Shown here: positions 36,201-51,200 of the stretch, piece by piece
Position numbering within the stretch: the first letter of the stretch is position 1
How the letters are laid out: each line of letters opens with the position of its first letter
From: Siphonodentalium dalli
Lineage: Eukaryota; Mollusca; Scaphopoda; Gadilida; Siphonodentaliidae
NCBI GenBank assembly: GCA_032622095.1
Contig: CP136069.1
Span: 8,014,036-8,078,035 of the forward strand
Reading direction: 5' to 3'
DNA: 64,000 bases
Position numbers and translations under genes: made by a program
Notes under the pieces: model-generated
Database searches by the model: none
What the model saw: the letters and a program-made list of their open reading frames with translations, nothing else
Told to the model about the DNA's origin: nothing

Positions 36201-39200
36201 CAGCTAACACAACAACATAATCTGTTATGACTCAGGTTCCATTGTAAGAATTAAATAAATAGAGTTATTATGATGTTAATATTGTAACAATTATATCTTT
36301 AACAGCTATGGTGCATCTGTCTGACTGTGTTTGGGTATAATTATCTTTATCAATCTATCACACATACATGTATCTCTGTTGGAGTGACCGAATAGGTTGA
36401 AATCGAATGTCATATCCATCTTCCTATTGTGTTTAAATGAGCAAGTTGCTCAATATGTCTGATTCCACTATGAAACTAATAAATAATAGTACGCTGTGAA
36501 TTGTTGAAATTCTTGCACTCATAAAAAGATCGCTATCGCCAAGGTATGGGTTAAACATCTGCCGATCGTGATCGGCCTCTCGTTATGGAACGACAATGAA
36601 TCAGTTTAAACGTCGGCTTATTCTTAAAATTCTTTATAATTCTTGTCTCTTCACTGAATTCTCAGAAAATAATAAAGCAATCACCCAGCACAATAATTAT
36701 AAAAGGGCCCGCCATATCAACTTTACTTCAAATATTAAATATAAAAGGGCCCGCCATATCAACTTTACTTCAAATATTAATTATAAAAGGGTCCGCCATA
36801 TCAACTTTACTTCAAATATTAATTATAAAAGGGCCCGCCATATCAACTTTACTTCAAATATTAATTATAAAAGGGCCCGCCATATCAACTTTACTTCAAA
36901 TAATAATTATAAAAGGGCCCGCCATATCAACTTTACTTCAAATATTAATTATAAAAGAGCCCGCCATATCAACTTTACTTCAAATATTAATTATAAAAGA
37001 GCCCGCCATATCAACTTTACTTCAAATATTAAATATAAAAGGGCCCGCCATATCAACTTTACTTCAAATATTAATTATAAAAGGGCCCGCCATATCAACT
37101 TTACTTCAAATATTAAATATAAAAGGGTCCGCCATATCAACTTTACTTCAAATATTAAATATAAAAGGGCCCGCCATATCAACTTTACTTCAAATATTAA
37201 TTATAAAAGGGCCCGCCATATCAACTTTACTTCAAATATTAATTATAAAAGGGCCCGCCATATCAACTTTACTTCAAATATTAATTATAAAAGGGCCCGC
37301 CATATCAACTTTACTTCAAATATTAAATATAAAAGGGCCCGCCATATCAACTTTACTTCAAATATTAAATATAAAAGGGTCCGCCATATCAACTTTACTT
37401 CAAATAATAATTATAAAAGGGCCCGCCATATCAACTTTACTTCAAATATTAATTATAAAAGGGCCCGCCATATCAACTTTACTTCAAATATTAATTATAA
37501 AAGGGCCCGCCATATCAACTTTACTTCAAATATTAATTATAAAAGGGCCCGCCATATCAACTTTACTTCAAATATTAATTATAAAAGGGCCCACCATATC
37601 AACTTTACTTCAAATATTAAATATAAAAGGGCCCGCCATATCAACTTTACTTCAAATATTAATTATAAAAGGGCCCGCCATATCAACTTTACTTCAAATA
37701 TTAAATATAAAAGGGCCCGCCATATCAACTTTACTTCAAATATTAAATATAAAAGGGTCCGCCATATCAACTTTACTTCAAATAATAATTATAAAAGGGC
37801 CCGCCATATCAACTTTACTTCAAATATTAATTATAAAAGGGCCCGCCATATCAACTTTACTTCAAATATTAATTATAAAAGGGCCCGCCATATCAACTTT
37901 ACTTCAAATATTAAATATAAAAGGGCCCGCCATATCAACTTTACTTCAAATATTAATTATAAAAGGGCCCGCCATATCAACTTTACTTCAAATATTAATT
38001 ATAAAAGGGCCCGCCATATCAACTTTACTTCAAATATTAATTATAAAAGGGCCCGCCATATCAACTTTACTTCAAATATTAATTATAAAAGGGCCCGCCA
38101 TATCAACTTTACTTCAAATATTAATTATAAAAGGGCCCGCCATATCAACTTTACTTCAAATATTAATTATAAAAGGGTCCGCCATATCAACTTTACTTCA
38201 AATATTAATTATAAAAGGGCCCACCATATCAACTTTACTTCAAATATTAAATATAAAAGGGCCCGCCATATCAACTTTACTTCAAATATTAATTATAAAA
38301 GGGCCCGCCATATCAACTTTACTTCAAATATTAAATATAAAAGGGCCCGCCATATCAACTTTACTTCAAATATTAAATATAAAAGGGTCCGCCATATCAA
38401 CTTTACTTCAAATAATAATTATAAAAGGGCCCGCCATATCAACTTTACTTCAAATATTAATTATAAAAGGGCCCGCCATATCAACTTTACTTCAAATATT
38501 AATTATAAAAGGGCCCGCCATATCAACTTTACTTCAAATATTAAATATAAAAGGGCCCGCCATATCAACTTTACTTCAAATATTAATTATAAAAGGGCCC
38601 GCCATATCAACTTTACTTCAAATATTAATTATAAAAGGGCCCGCCATATCAACTTTACTTCAAATATTAACCATAAAAGGGCCCGCCATATCAACTTTAC
38701 TTCAAATATTAAATATAAAAGGGCCCGCCATATCAACTTTACTTCAAATATTAAATATAAAAGGGTCCGCCATATCAACTTTACTTCAAATAATAATTAT
38801 AAAGGGGCCCGCCATATCAACTTTACTTCAAATATTAATTATAAAAGGGCCCGCCATATCAACTTTACTTCAAATATTAATTATAAAAGGGCCCGCCATA
38901 TCAACTTTACTTCAAATATTAATTATAAAAGGGCCCGCCATATCAACTTTACTTCAAATATTAATTATAAAAGGGCCCGCCATATCAACTTTACTTCAAA
39001 TATTAATTATAAAAGGGCCCGCCATATCAACTTTACTTCAAATATTAATTATAAAAGGGCCCGCCATATCAACTTTACTTCAAATATTAATTATAAAAGG
39101 GCCCGCCATATCAACTTTACTTCAAATATTAAATATAAAAGGGCCCGCCATATCAACTTTACTTCAAATATTAATTATAAAAGGGCCCGCCATATCAACT

Positions 39201-42200
39201 TTACTTCAAATATTAATTATAAAAGGGCCCGCCATATCAACTTTACTTCAAATATTAAATATAAAAGGGCCCGCCATATCAACTTTACTTCAAATATTAA
39301 TTATAAAAGGGCCCGCCATATCAACTTTACTTCAAATATTAAATATAAAAGGGCCCGCCATATCAACTTTACTTCAAATATTAATTATAAAAGGGCCCGC
39401 CATATCAACTTTACTTCAAATATTAATTATAAAAGGGCCCGCCATATCAACTTTACTTCAAATATTAATTATAAAAGGGCCCGCCATATCAACTTTACTT
39501 CAAATATTAATTATAAAAGGGCTCGCCATATCAACTTTACTTCAAATATTAATTATAAAAGGGCCCGCCATATCAACTTTACTTCAAATATTAATTATAA
39601 AAGGGCCCGCCATATCAACTTTACTTCAAATATTAAATATAAAAGGGCCCGCCATATCAACTTTACTTCAAATATTAATTATAAAAGGGCCCGCCATATC
39701 AACTTTACTTCAAATATTAAATATAAAAGGGCCCGCCATATCAACTTTACTTCAAATATTAATTATAAAAGGGCCCGCCATATCAACTTTACTTCAAATA
39801 TTAATTATAAAAGGGCCCGCCATATCAACTTTACTTCAAATATTAATTATAAAAGGGCCCGCCATATCAACTTTACTTCAAATATTAAATATAAAAGGGC
39901 CCGCCATATCAACTTTACTTCAAATATTAATTATAAAAGGGCCCGCCATATCAACTTTACTTCAAATATTAAATATAAAAGGGCCCGCCATATCAACTTT
40001 ACTTCAAATATTAATTATAAAAGGGCCCGCCATATCAACTTTACTTCAAATATTAAATATAAAAGGGCCCGCCATATCAACTTTACTTCAAATATTAATT
40101 ATAAAAGGGCCCGCCATATCAACTTTACTTCAAATATTAATTATAAAAGGGCCCGCCATATCAACTTTACTTCAAATATTAATTATAAAAGGGCCCGCCA
40201 TATCAACTTTACTTCAAATATTAATTATAAAAGGGCTCGCCATATCAACTTTACTTCAAATATTAATTATAAAAGGGCCCGCCATATCAACTTTACTTCA
40301 AATATTAATTATAAAAGAGCCCGCCATATCAACTTTACTTCAAATATTAAATATAAAAGGGCCCGCCATATCAACTTTACTTCAAATATTAATTATAAAA
40401 GGGCCCGCCATATCAACTTTACTTCAAATATTAATTATAAAAGAGCCCGCCATATCAACTTTACTTCAAATATTAATTATAAAAGGGCCCGCCATATCAA
40501 CTTTACTTCAAATATTAATTATAAAAGGGCCCGCCATATCAACTTTACTTCAAATATTAATTATAAAAGGGTCCGCCATATCAACTTTACTTCAAATATT
40601 AAATATAAAAGGGCCCGCCATATCAACTTTACTTCAAATATTAATTATAAAAGGGCCCGCCATATCAACTTTACTTCAAATATTAATTATAAAAGGGTCC
40701 GCCATATCAACTTTACTTCAAATATTAATTATAAAAGGGCCCGCCATATCAACTTTACTTCAAATATTAATTATAAAAGGGTCCGCCATATCAACTTTAC
40801 TTCAAATATTAAATATAAAAGGGCCCGCCATATCAACTTTACTTCAAATATTAATTATAAAAGGGCCCGCCATATCAACTTTACTTCAAATATTAATTAT
40901 AAAAGGGTCCGCCATATCAACTTTACTTCAAATATTAAATATAAAAGGGCCCGCCATATCAACTTTACTTCAAATATTAATTATAAAAGGGCCCGCCATA
41001 TCAACTTTACTTCAAATATTAATTATAAAAGGGCCCGCCATATCAACTTTACTTCAAATATTAATTATAAAAGGGCCCGCCATATCAACTTTACTTCAAA
41101 TATTAATTATAAAAGGGCCCGCCATATCAACTTTACTTCAAATATTAAATATAAAAGGGCCCGCCATATCAACTTTACTTCAAATATTAATTATAAAATG
41201 GCCCGCCATATCAACTTTACTTCAAATATTAATTATAAAAGGGCCCGCCATATCAACTTTACTTCAAATATTAAATATAAAAGGGCCCGCCATATCAACT
41301 TTACTTCAAATATTAATTATAAAAGGGCCCGCCATATCAACTTTACTTCAAATATTAATTATAAAAGGGCCCGCCATATCAACTTTACTTCAAATATTAA
41401 TTATAAAAGGGCCCGCCATATCAACTTTACTTCAAATATTAATTATAAAAGGGCCCGCCATATCAACTTTACTTCAAATATTAATTATAAAAGGGCCTGC
41501 CATATCAACTTTACTTCAAATATTAAATATAAAAGGGCCCGCCATATCAACTTTACTTCAAATATTAATTATAAAAGGGCCCGCCATATCAACTTTACTT
41601 CAAATATTAATTATAAAAGGGCCCGCCATATCAACTTTACTTCAAATATTAATTATAAAAGGGCCCGCCATATCAACTTTACTTCAAATATTAAATATAA
41701 AAGGGCCCGCCATATCAACTTTACTTCAAATATTAATTATAAAAGGGCCCGCCATATCAACTTTACTTCAAATATTAATTATAAAAGGGCCCGCCATATC
41801 AACTTTACTTCAAATATTAAATATAAAAGGGCCCGCCATATCAACTTTACTTCAAATATTAATTATAAAAGGGCCCGCCATATCAACTTTACTTCAAATA
41901 TTAATTATAAAAGGGCCCGCCATATCAACTTTACTTCAAATATTAATTATAAAAGGGCCCGCCATATCAACTTTACTTCAAATATTAATTATAAAAGGGT
42001 CCGCCATATCAACTTTACTTCAAATATTAATTATAAAAGGGCCCGCCATATCAACTTTACTTCAAATATTAATTATAAAAGGGTCCGCCATATCAACTTT
42101 ACTTCAAATATTAAATATAAAAGGGCCCGCCATATCAACTTTACTTCAAATATTAATTATAAAAGGGCCCGCCATATCAACTTTACTTCAAATATTAATT

Positions 42201-45200
42201 ATAAAAGGACCCGCCATATCAACTTTACTTCAAATAATAATTATAAAAGGGCCCGCCATATCAACTTTACTTCAAATATTAATTATAAAAGGGCCCGCCA
42301 TATCAACTTTACTTCAAATATTAATTATAAAAGGGCCCGCCATATCAACTTTACTTCAAATATTAATTATAAAAGGGCCCGCCATATCAACTTTACTTCA
42401 AATATTAATTATAAAAGGGCCCGCCATATCAACTTTACTTCAAATATTAATTATAAAAGGGCCCGCCATATCAACTTTACTTCAAATATTAATTATAAAA
42501 GGGTCCGCCATATCAACTTTACTTCAAATATTAATTATAAAAGAGCCCGCCATATCAACTTTACTTCAAATATTAATTATAAAAGGGCCCGCCATATCAA
42601 CTTTACTTCAAATATTAATTATAAAAGGGCCCGCCATATCAACTTTACTTCAAATATTAATTATAAAAGGGCCCGCCATATCAACTTTACTTCAAATATG
42701 AATTATAAAAGGGCCCGCCATATCAACTTTACTTCAAATATTAATTATAAAAGGGCCCGCCATATTAACTTTACTTCAAATATTAATTATAAAAGGGCCC
42801 GCCATATCAACTTTACTTCAAATATTAAATATAAAAGGGCCCGCCATATCAACTTTACTTCAAATATTAAATATAAAAGGGTCCGCCATATCAACTTTAC
42901 TTTAAATAATAATTATAAAAGGGCCCGCCATATCAACTTTACTTCAAATATTAATTATAAAAGGGCCCGCCATATCAACTTTACTTCAAATATTAATTAT
43001 AAAAGGGTTCGCCATATCAACTTTACTTCAAATATTAATTATAAAAGGGCCCGCCATATCAACTTTACTTCAAATATTAATTATAAAAGGGCCCACCATA
43101 TCAACTTTACTTCAAATATTAATTATAAAAGGGCCCGCCATATCAACTTTACTTCAAATATTAATTATAAAAGGGCCCGCCATATCAACTTTACTTCAAA
43201 TATTAAATATAAAAGGGCCCGCCATATCAACTTTACTTCAAATATTAATTATAAAAGGGCCCGCCATATCAACTTTACTTCAAATATTAATTATAAAAGG
43301 GCCCGCCATATCAACTTTACTTCAAATATTAATTATAAAAGGGCCCGCCATATCAACTTTACTTCAAATATTAAATATAAAAGGGCCCGCCATATCAACT
43401 TTACTTCAGATATTAAATATAAAAGGGTCCGCCATATCAACTTTACTTCAAATAATAATTATAAAAGGGCCCGCCATATCAACTTTACTTCAAATATTAA
43501 TTATAAAAGGGCCCGCCATATCAACTTTACTTCAAATATTAATTATAAAAGGGCCCGCCATATCAACTTTACTTCAAATATTAATTATAAAAGGGCCCGC
43601 CATATCAACTTTACTTCAAATATTAATTATAAAAGGGCCCACCATATCAACTTTACTTCAAATATTAATTATAAAAGGGCCCGCCATATCAACTTTACTT
43701 CAAATATTAATTATAAAAGGGCCCGCCATATCAACTTTACTTCAAATATTAATTATAAAAGGGCCCGCCATATCAACTTTACTTCAAATATTAAATATAA
43801 AAGGGCCCGCCATATCAACTTTACTTCAAATATTAATTATAAAAGGGCCCGCCATATCAACTTTACTTCAAATATTAATTATAAAAGGGCCCGCCATATC
43901 AACTTTACTTCAAATATTAAATATAAAAGGGCCCGCCATATCAACTTTACTTCAAATATTAATTATAAAAGAGCCCGCCATATCAACTTTACTTCAAATA
44001 TTAATTATAAAAGGGCCCGCCATATCAACTTTACTTCAAATATTAATTATAAAAGAGCCCGCCATATCAACTTTACTTCAAATATTAATTATAAAAGAGC
44101 CCGCCATATCAACTTTACTTCAAATATTAATTATAAAAGGGCCCGCCATATCAACTTTACTTCAAATATTAATTATAAAAGGGCCCGCCATATCAACTTT
44201 ACTTCAAATATTAATTATAAAAGGGCCCGCCATATCAACTTTACTTCAAATATTAATTATAAAAGGGTCCGCCATATCAACTTTACTTCAAATATTAATT
44301 ATAAAAGGGCCCGCCATATCAACTTTACTTCAAATATTAATTATAAAAGGGCCCGCCATATCAACTTTACTTCAAATATTAATTATAAAAGAGCCCGCCA
44401 TATCAACTTTACTTCAAATATTAATTATAAAAGGGCCCGCCATATCAACTTTACTTCAAATATTAATTATAAAAGGGCCCGCCATATCAACTTTACTTCA
44501 AATATTAATTATAAAAGGGTCCGCCATATCAACTTTACTTCAAATATTAATTATAAAAGGGCCCGCCATATCAACTTTACTTCAAATATTAATTATAAAA
44601 GGGTCCGCCATATCAACTTTACTTCAAATATTAATTATAAAAGGGTCCGCCATATCAACTTTACTTCAAATATTAATTATAAAAGGGCCCGCCATATCAA
44701 CTTTACTTCAAATATTAATTATAAAAGGGCCCGCCATATCAACTTTACTTCAAATATTAATTATAAAAGGGCCCGCCATATCAACTTTACTTCAAATATT
44801 AATTATAAAAGGGCCCACCATATCAACTTTACTTCAAATATTAATTATAAAAGGGCCCGCCATATCAACTTTACTTCAAATATTAATTATAAAAGGGCCC
44901 GCCATATCAACTTTACTTCAAATATTAAATATAAAAGGGCCCGCCATATCAACTTTACTTCAAATATTAATTATAAAAGGGCCCGCCATATCAACTTTAC
45001 TTCAAATATTAATTATAAAAGGGTCCGCCATATCAACTTTACTTCAAATATTAATTGAAAATGACATTTTGTCCAGAACCTCAGGCTGATATCGGGCCAA
45101 ATATCAACAAACCAAGTATATAATTTTCTCTAAATGTCAACCTATAAACAAACCTCTGGGCACCTCATTCTGCAAATGACAGACACACTATTTGCAGGCT

Positions 45201-48200
45201 TGTTTCTAATAAATGGAAAAATCCCTGGGCCATATCAGCTTATGGGCATGCCCACCTACATGTATAAACAGATGTTAACCCTTTCATGATGGGAGCGACG
45301 CTGGTGCAGCATTAAATATCCTCTGGCAGTGCATCTATTATATATTTTGGAAGATCTGTGTGTTTGTGTGTGTGTGTGTAATTGATGAACTCGAAAACGG
45401 CCGACCCGATTTCGATGAAACTTGGTATGTGGGGGTATTTTCCGCCGAGGGTGACATAGGCATATTAATTTGCCCGTGCCACATGACCTTGAAACCGGTC
45501 ATTTCAAGGTCAAACGCCCGAATATTACGGGATTTCGATGAAACTTGGTATGTGGGGGTATTTTTGGCCGGGAACTGGCATGGGCGGTGGTAAGTAAGTA
45601 TTTGCTAATGATACTTCCCAAATAAATAATTCCAATATAACGGGAAGTATATTCACAAACGATCGGTGACGGCGAGAACGCCACGAAAAATGGAAAGTTA
45701 TACTTCGTAGGTATTAGCGATAATAAATAAAATAAAATAAAGTGAATCTTAAAATCTCAATTGTTTATTCAATTATACTTCCTGGGGGAAATCAAATACA
45801 AAAGAACGCACTCGCTAACGGCGTATATCTGAGAACGCGGTAAACATCAGTCACTTAAAAGTCACGTGCGTCCATCGCGCACATGTCAACAACAGTACTG
45901 TAAAAACATATTCTTTGTATGTCGGTATGTTCCAACATGTGGCCAAACACAAAAAGAACTCATTCCCTGGTTATGTAAACACACGGTGGGTATAATAATG
46001 GGGCAGAAGGGGGACTTGTCATCCACAACACCCCAACAGCACAAGATGCCTTCAAAAAAAGAGATACCGATGTCGTATTGGTACCCGGTAAATAATCATT
46101 ATTAAAAAAACTTCTATTTTTCACGTTTTACGATATAGACTATAGTATAAATATTAATCTGTGTCAACGGTTTGGAAGCGATAGGCTAACTCCAAACATT
46201 CAAACACGTGTTTTTTTTGTATACGTATTTACATCGTAATTTCGTTAATTAACTAGACTCACTGGGGCCGTCACTATTGTATTGTAACTCTTTGTAGACA
46301 ACGGGCCATGAATAGCTAGAGCACTGGGTAACAGTGGGTTCATTGTTATCCCAATCGGATTAAGTCACTCTCTTACATGTTGCATAATATTATCATTAAC
46401 ATCGCCCACCGCCCGTCCTATCATACCAAATTGGTTACTTGGACGTATTTATCCAGATTCCCCTGTACAATTTTCAGACCTTTTTATGTGTACCCATACC
46501 ATGTATGGTACACATAATGCTGACGTCCGGATCAACCATCCGTCGTTCGTCCGTCCGTCTGTCCGTCTGTCCGTCTGTCCGTCTGTCCGTCCGTCCGTCT
46601 GTCCGTAGACATTTGCTATCCGATTCGATTACTGGAGTATCTTTTATCGGATCATGTTCAAATTTTATGTGCATGTTTACAATGACACACCCCTCACCTG
46701 TATAGTTTTTGGTATCGATCGGTTGATCGGTTTAGAAATTATTAACACTTTGCATCCACACATGGGCATGTGCTATCCGATGCAATAACCCAAGTGTTTT
46801 TTGTCCGATTGTGTTCATATTTAAAATGTAGGTTTATGATGACACACCCCTCACCTGTATAGTTTTTGGTATCGATCAGTTGATCGATTTAGAAAATAAT
46901 TAACCCCACTCACAAATTCTATCTGATGCATCTAAGTCAAACAATTTGCTTATGATCTGCCTCATATTTCTTACCTAGGTCTTTGTTAGCACGTTCTTTA
47001 TCTGTATCGATTTTGGTATCGTTTTGTTAACCCTTTTCACTCTTATGTTTACTTAGTACTCATGCAAGCTGCTATGACTCAAAACATTTTTCATCTGATC
47101 TACACCAAAATTGGTACATGTGGTCCTCACCCCGAAATACAGATCAGGTTCGAATTTGAGTTTGATCCGGTATATTTTAACAGAGTTATGGCCCTTTATA
47201 ATTCAAGTAATTTACTACCTATTGTATATGCCCTGTGAGAATTTAAGACAAACAACTTTACACAGTAATCTTCTGCATTATTGGAATCAGAAAATGACAC
47301 TGGATACTCTTTGCCAAACCACTGCTGCTCCCAGAGGCTGACAGTGATTGATGATAATTTACTCCAGTTTGTGTGCAATAGTAATTTAACCCAACCTGTT
47401 GAAACATGTTCGTGGCATTAATACAAATAGTCCATTGTCCATCTGAAGGATGTTCTGGAGCATGGCTGTTTAGAGAATTGTTGTTTACAGAGACACTGTT
47501 GTCTTATCTTGAGAAAAAAATTAATCCACACATTAGTTCCATCATATGATGTCATTGGAAATGATTAACCCTCTCCACACATTATATGTTCATTCTCCTA
47601 TTCTATGTCCAGGTTGATTGTGATCCACTTTTCACTTGCATGTATTTCATGATTAAAATTAACCTATTCCATAGACACATGATATCTGATAGGCAGATTT
47701 TAAATTATCTCTTTCGCCTTGGGCCAGGTTCACTAAGAATTTCTATAAGCCACCAATTGAATATTCATCATTTGAGGAAATATCTTGGTTTGAAATTCCC
47801 TCTATTGCATTTGGGCTGCAGGATAATAATAATGGTTCTGGTATTCTTGAATATTTCTGCTGTTACAGACATTGTATCTTTCCAATGATCAGCTTAGAAT
47901 AAAATTAACCATAGGTACATGTATACTGTACGCAATCCAATGTTATGACTCTAATATTTTCAATTTGACCCTTCTCATATCTCTCCTTTAGTTATCTGAT
48001 AATTCTGTGTTAAAATATTTTATATCCAACCATTATCAATCATATTTAATATCAAGGTCTATACCAGACCTGTTAAGTTTTGAAAATGTCAATCCGTGAG
48101 ATTTTTGCGGGAGGTATGCCCAAATATGTTCATGTTCCAAAAAAATTTTTATGATGAAGATTGCATAATTTTTATGAGTTTCTATTTTATAAATATATAG

Positions 48201-51200
48201 ACCAATATAAAATGGCAATGAATGTCCTGTTGGTAATTGTAATAGAGCTGCTATGTTTCAACTTAGAATTTATGCATGCTGCCATAACTCAAAAAGAAAT
48301 TATCTGACCATAACCAAATTTGGTATGTGAGTTGCTCAACTCAAAATACATATCGAGTTCGAATATGGGTTTGATTCGATATTTTTTAATGGAGTTATGG
48401 CCCTTTGACATAGAATTCATGAATGCTTCGATAATTCAACAAGTTTTCAACTGATAGGAACCAAATTTTGTATGTGAGTTTCTCAACTCAAAATACAGAT
48501 CGAGTTCGAATATGGGTTTGATCCGGTACTATTTACTGGAGTTATGGCCCTTTGATTATTTTATTCATCGCTAAAATATATCAAAGATACACAGGTGGCA
48601 CTGTCTAGATAATATCTAATAAATCAGTTTCACAATGCTATGGAGACAAGAGATACTATCCAGTTACAATGCCATGAAGTTCTCTCTCTCTTGTACTGGT
48701 ATTGAGTTAATTAACTGCTAGGAGTTGTGTTGGCTATATCAGATATACTTTATACTCTATAAGTATCTCTGGCCATATCATAGGTGGAATGTTTATATTT
48801 TATATTCATGGTTATTTAAATTTCACCTTAAAGGCATAATCTGGTTTCATTGTTTAAAAGCATTACCATTGGAATTTTGTTGGTTGCATGGGAAGACAAC
48901 TTTGGTTTTCAAACTTTAAAAAACGAGAGCTCTGTATCAGTCTATGGGAACAAAATAATTGTTCATAACACTCTTAGAACTGTAGGTCTAGTTTGTTTTA
49001 TCTATATATTAATCAAAAGCTTTTTCGACATTGATTTCAATTGTTTACAAATGTGAATTGAAATATTAAAGGGGCACACCAGTTTGATGTATTTTTCCTG
49101 TACTCTGCATGAGATAAAACTGTTTATGTGTACCTATACCATAGTATAGTACACATAGTGTCAATGTCCAGATTGACCACTCGTCTGTCCGTCCGTCTCT
49201 ATCTGTCTGTCTGTCAGTTCTTAGACACTTTAGGCATAATGTGATATCTCTAACATTTTCTATTCGATCGGAACCAAATTTTGTGTATAGGTTTCTCATC
49301 CCAAAATACAGTTCGAGTGAATATGAGTTCGATCCGATTTATCTTAAAGCAGTTATGACCCTTCTTTCTTTTTTTTAAATTTAAAATTTTGATTTTTCAT
49401 ATTTGTTTAGATTGAATTTCCTCGCTCGATTTAACATAAAAAATATTTAAAAACTTTTATAATAATAAAAAAAATTATTGAGTTAAAAAAAAAAAATAGT
49501 TGCATGTAATATAATGATATCAATAAATTGCCATGTGAACATCCAATATCCAGAGCACATGCGAATACCTTTAATAGATGTCATTCCAAGTGAAATCTGT
49601 TATTAATTGAGTGGTGACATATGTTACATAGCTCTAGGGGGTGGTTGTATGAAGGTAAAGATGAACCTGCTGGCTGGATAATTGTTTGTCCTATCTGTCA
49701 AATTGATTAATGGCTAAACAATTGGATCTCACAATGAGAGGTCATTGGTTGAATAGGGACAGAGTTATGAGATTTAAAACGACTCCTCCCCACCCCAATT
49801 ACCTTAACCTCTTCTTAAGACAAATAATTTGAGCTTTTGATTTTAAGTTAGGTACTGATATGTGTATCACTGTGATCATATCTTTGACCAATTATCAGTT
49901 ATAGCTAATCGGTATCGCCAAGGTATGGGTTAAACATCTGCCGATCGTGATCGGCCTCTCGTTTAATTATTATCTTTGGCTTCGATGACGACGGCAAAGT
50001 TGTGTTTTAATTATATTGTTGTGGGGATCACGCACCGGTACATCTGAACATTGATATAAACTATAGATATAGACTATAGATAGTGGATTTACCCAGCTGT
50101 CTGAAATGGCAGAAATGCGATGACCCATGATGCTTACAAACTGTCATAATTTTATGGGAATTTTGGCCAATAAAACAAGACAAGAAGTAATATTTTAATA
50201 TACACATCAAAATGAAAAAAATACTTTCTCAAAGTAACTTATACTTAACTTTATTTAATCTGGAAGCCGTGTATATTTCCCCGAATCTCTGTTGGATCGA
50301 CTTTATTTTTCGGATCCATTTCTTCAGTTTTACTCTCCCGATTTCTTGGGATTTTTGGTTTGCAAAGGGTCATATTCGAGTTTAAGCCCACTTGGATTTT
50401 TTAGCTCAAATAAAACAAAGGCCCCCTGGGCCTAAACGCGGGTCAGTACGGTATTAATTTGCCCGTGTGACGTGACCTTGAACTCTGGGTCATTTCAAGG
50501 TCAAACGCCCGAATATTACGGGATTTCGATGAAACTTGGTATGTGGGGGTACTTTGGTTGGGGAGTGGCATAGGCCTATTAATTTGCCCGTGCGACATAA
50601 CCTTGACCTTGAAATCGGGTCATTTCAAGGTCAAACGCTCGATTATCACAAGGTTTCGATGAAAATTAGTGTCTAGGGATACTTTCGTATGGGGAGTCTC
50701 ATAAGCATATTCATTTGCCCATGCAATGTGACCTTGACCTTCAAATTGGGTCAATTCAAGGTCAAATCGCCAATTTTGATGGGATTTCGACGAAATTTTA
50801 TACATAGTGTTACTTTTGTCCACTGAGTGTTTTGGATGTGTCAAATCGTGACCTCGACCTGACCTTGACCTTCAAAATGATCAAATTGGGTAAAACCGGA
50901 TGGATTTCGACGGGCACGTTTGTCGGGTACTTTTGTCGTGTTTTGGACTGGTAAAATCGTGACCCCACTTGACCTTCAAAATGGACAATTCAAGGTCAAA
51001 TGGACTGTCTTACAAGGTCAAGGTACATATTGTTAGGCCAATTTATTGGCACAGGGTTTTCGCACAATTTCAGGAAGTTCCAGTCATGAAAGGGTTAAAG
51101 TTTTCAGAATTCAGGTCCTTGGAAAAACCCTGAATTTTTACGAAATAGGCTTCAATTTCATTAGGTCTAACCATTGGGAACCATTATGCGCTGCATAAAC

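Noticed and set aside
36695-45052. CRISPR array
   Set aside because: The units are contiguous with no unique spacers, and the context is eukaryotic.
36596-45058. 2820-residue protein gene
   Set aside because: The open frame is explained by a 42-bp unit lacking a stop in that frame. Variants are mostly residue-changing, the flanking parts have no domain, and it sits in a raver intron on the same strand. Kept as a satellite and as a finding, not as a CDS.
45360-45593. Frame with repeated FDETWYVGVF
   Set aside because: Derived from the gatttcgatgaaacttggtatg repeat, which is non-coding and recurs in other frames at 50.5 kb.
46439-46705. Frame with LSVCPSVRLSVRPSVRR
   Set aside because: It is the translation of the gtccgtctgtccgtc simple repeat at the start of the Helentron-like element; the same phrase recurs in copies A, C and the 28.3 kb repeat.
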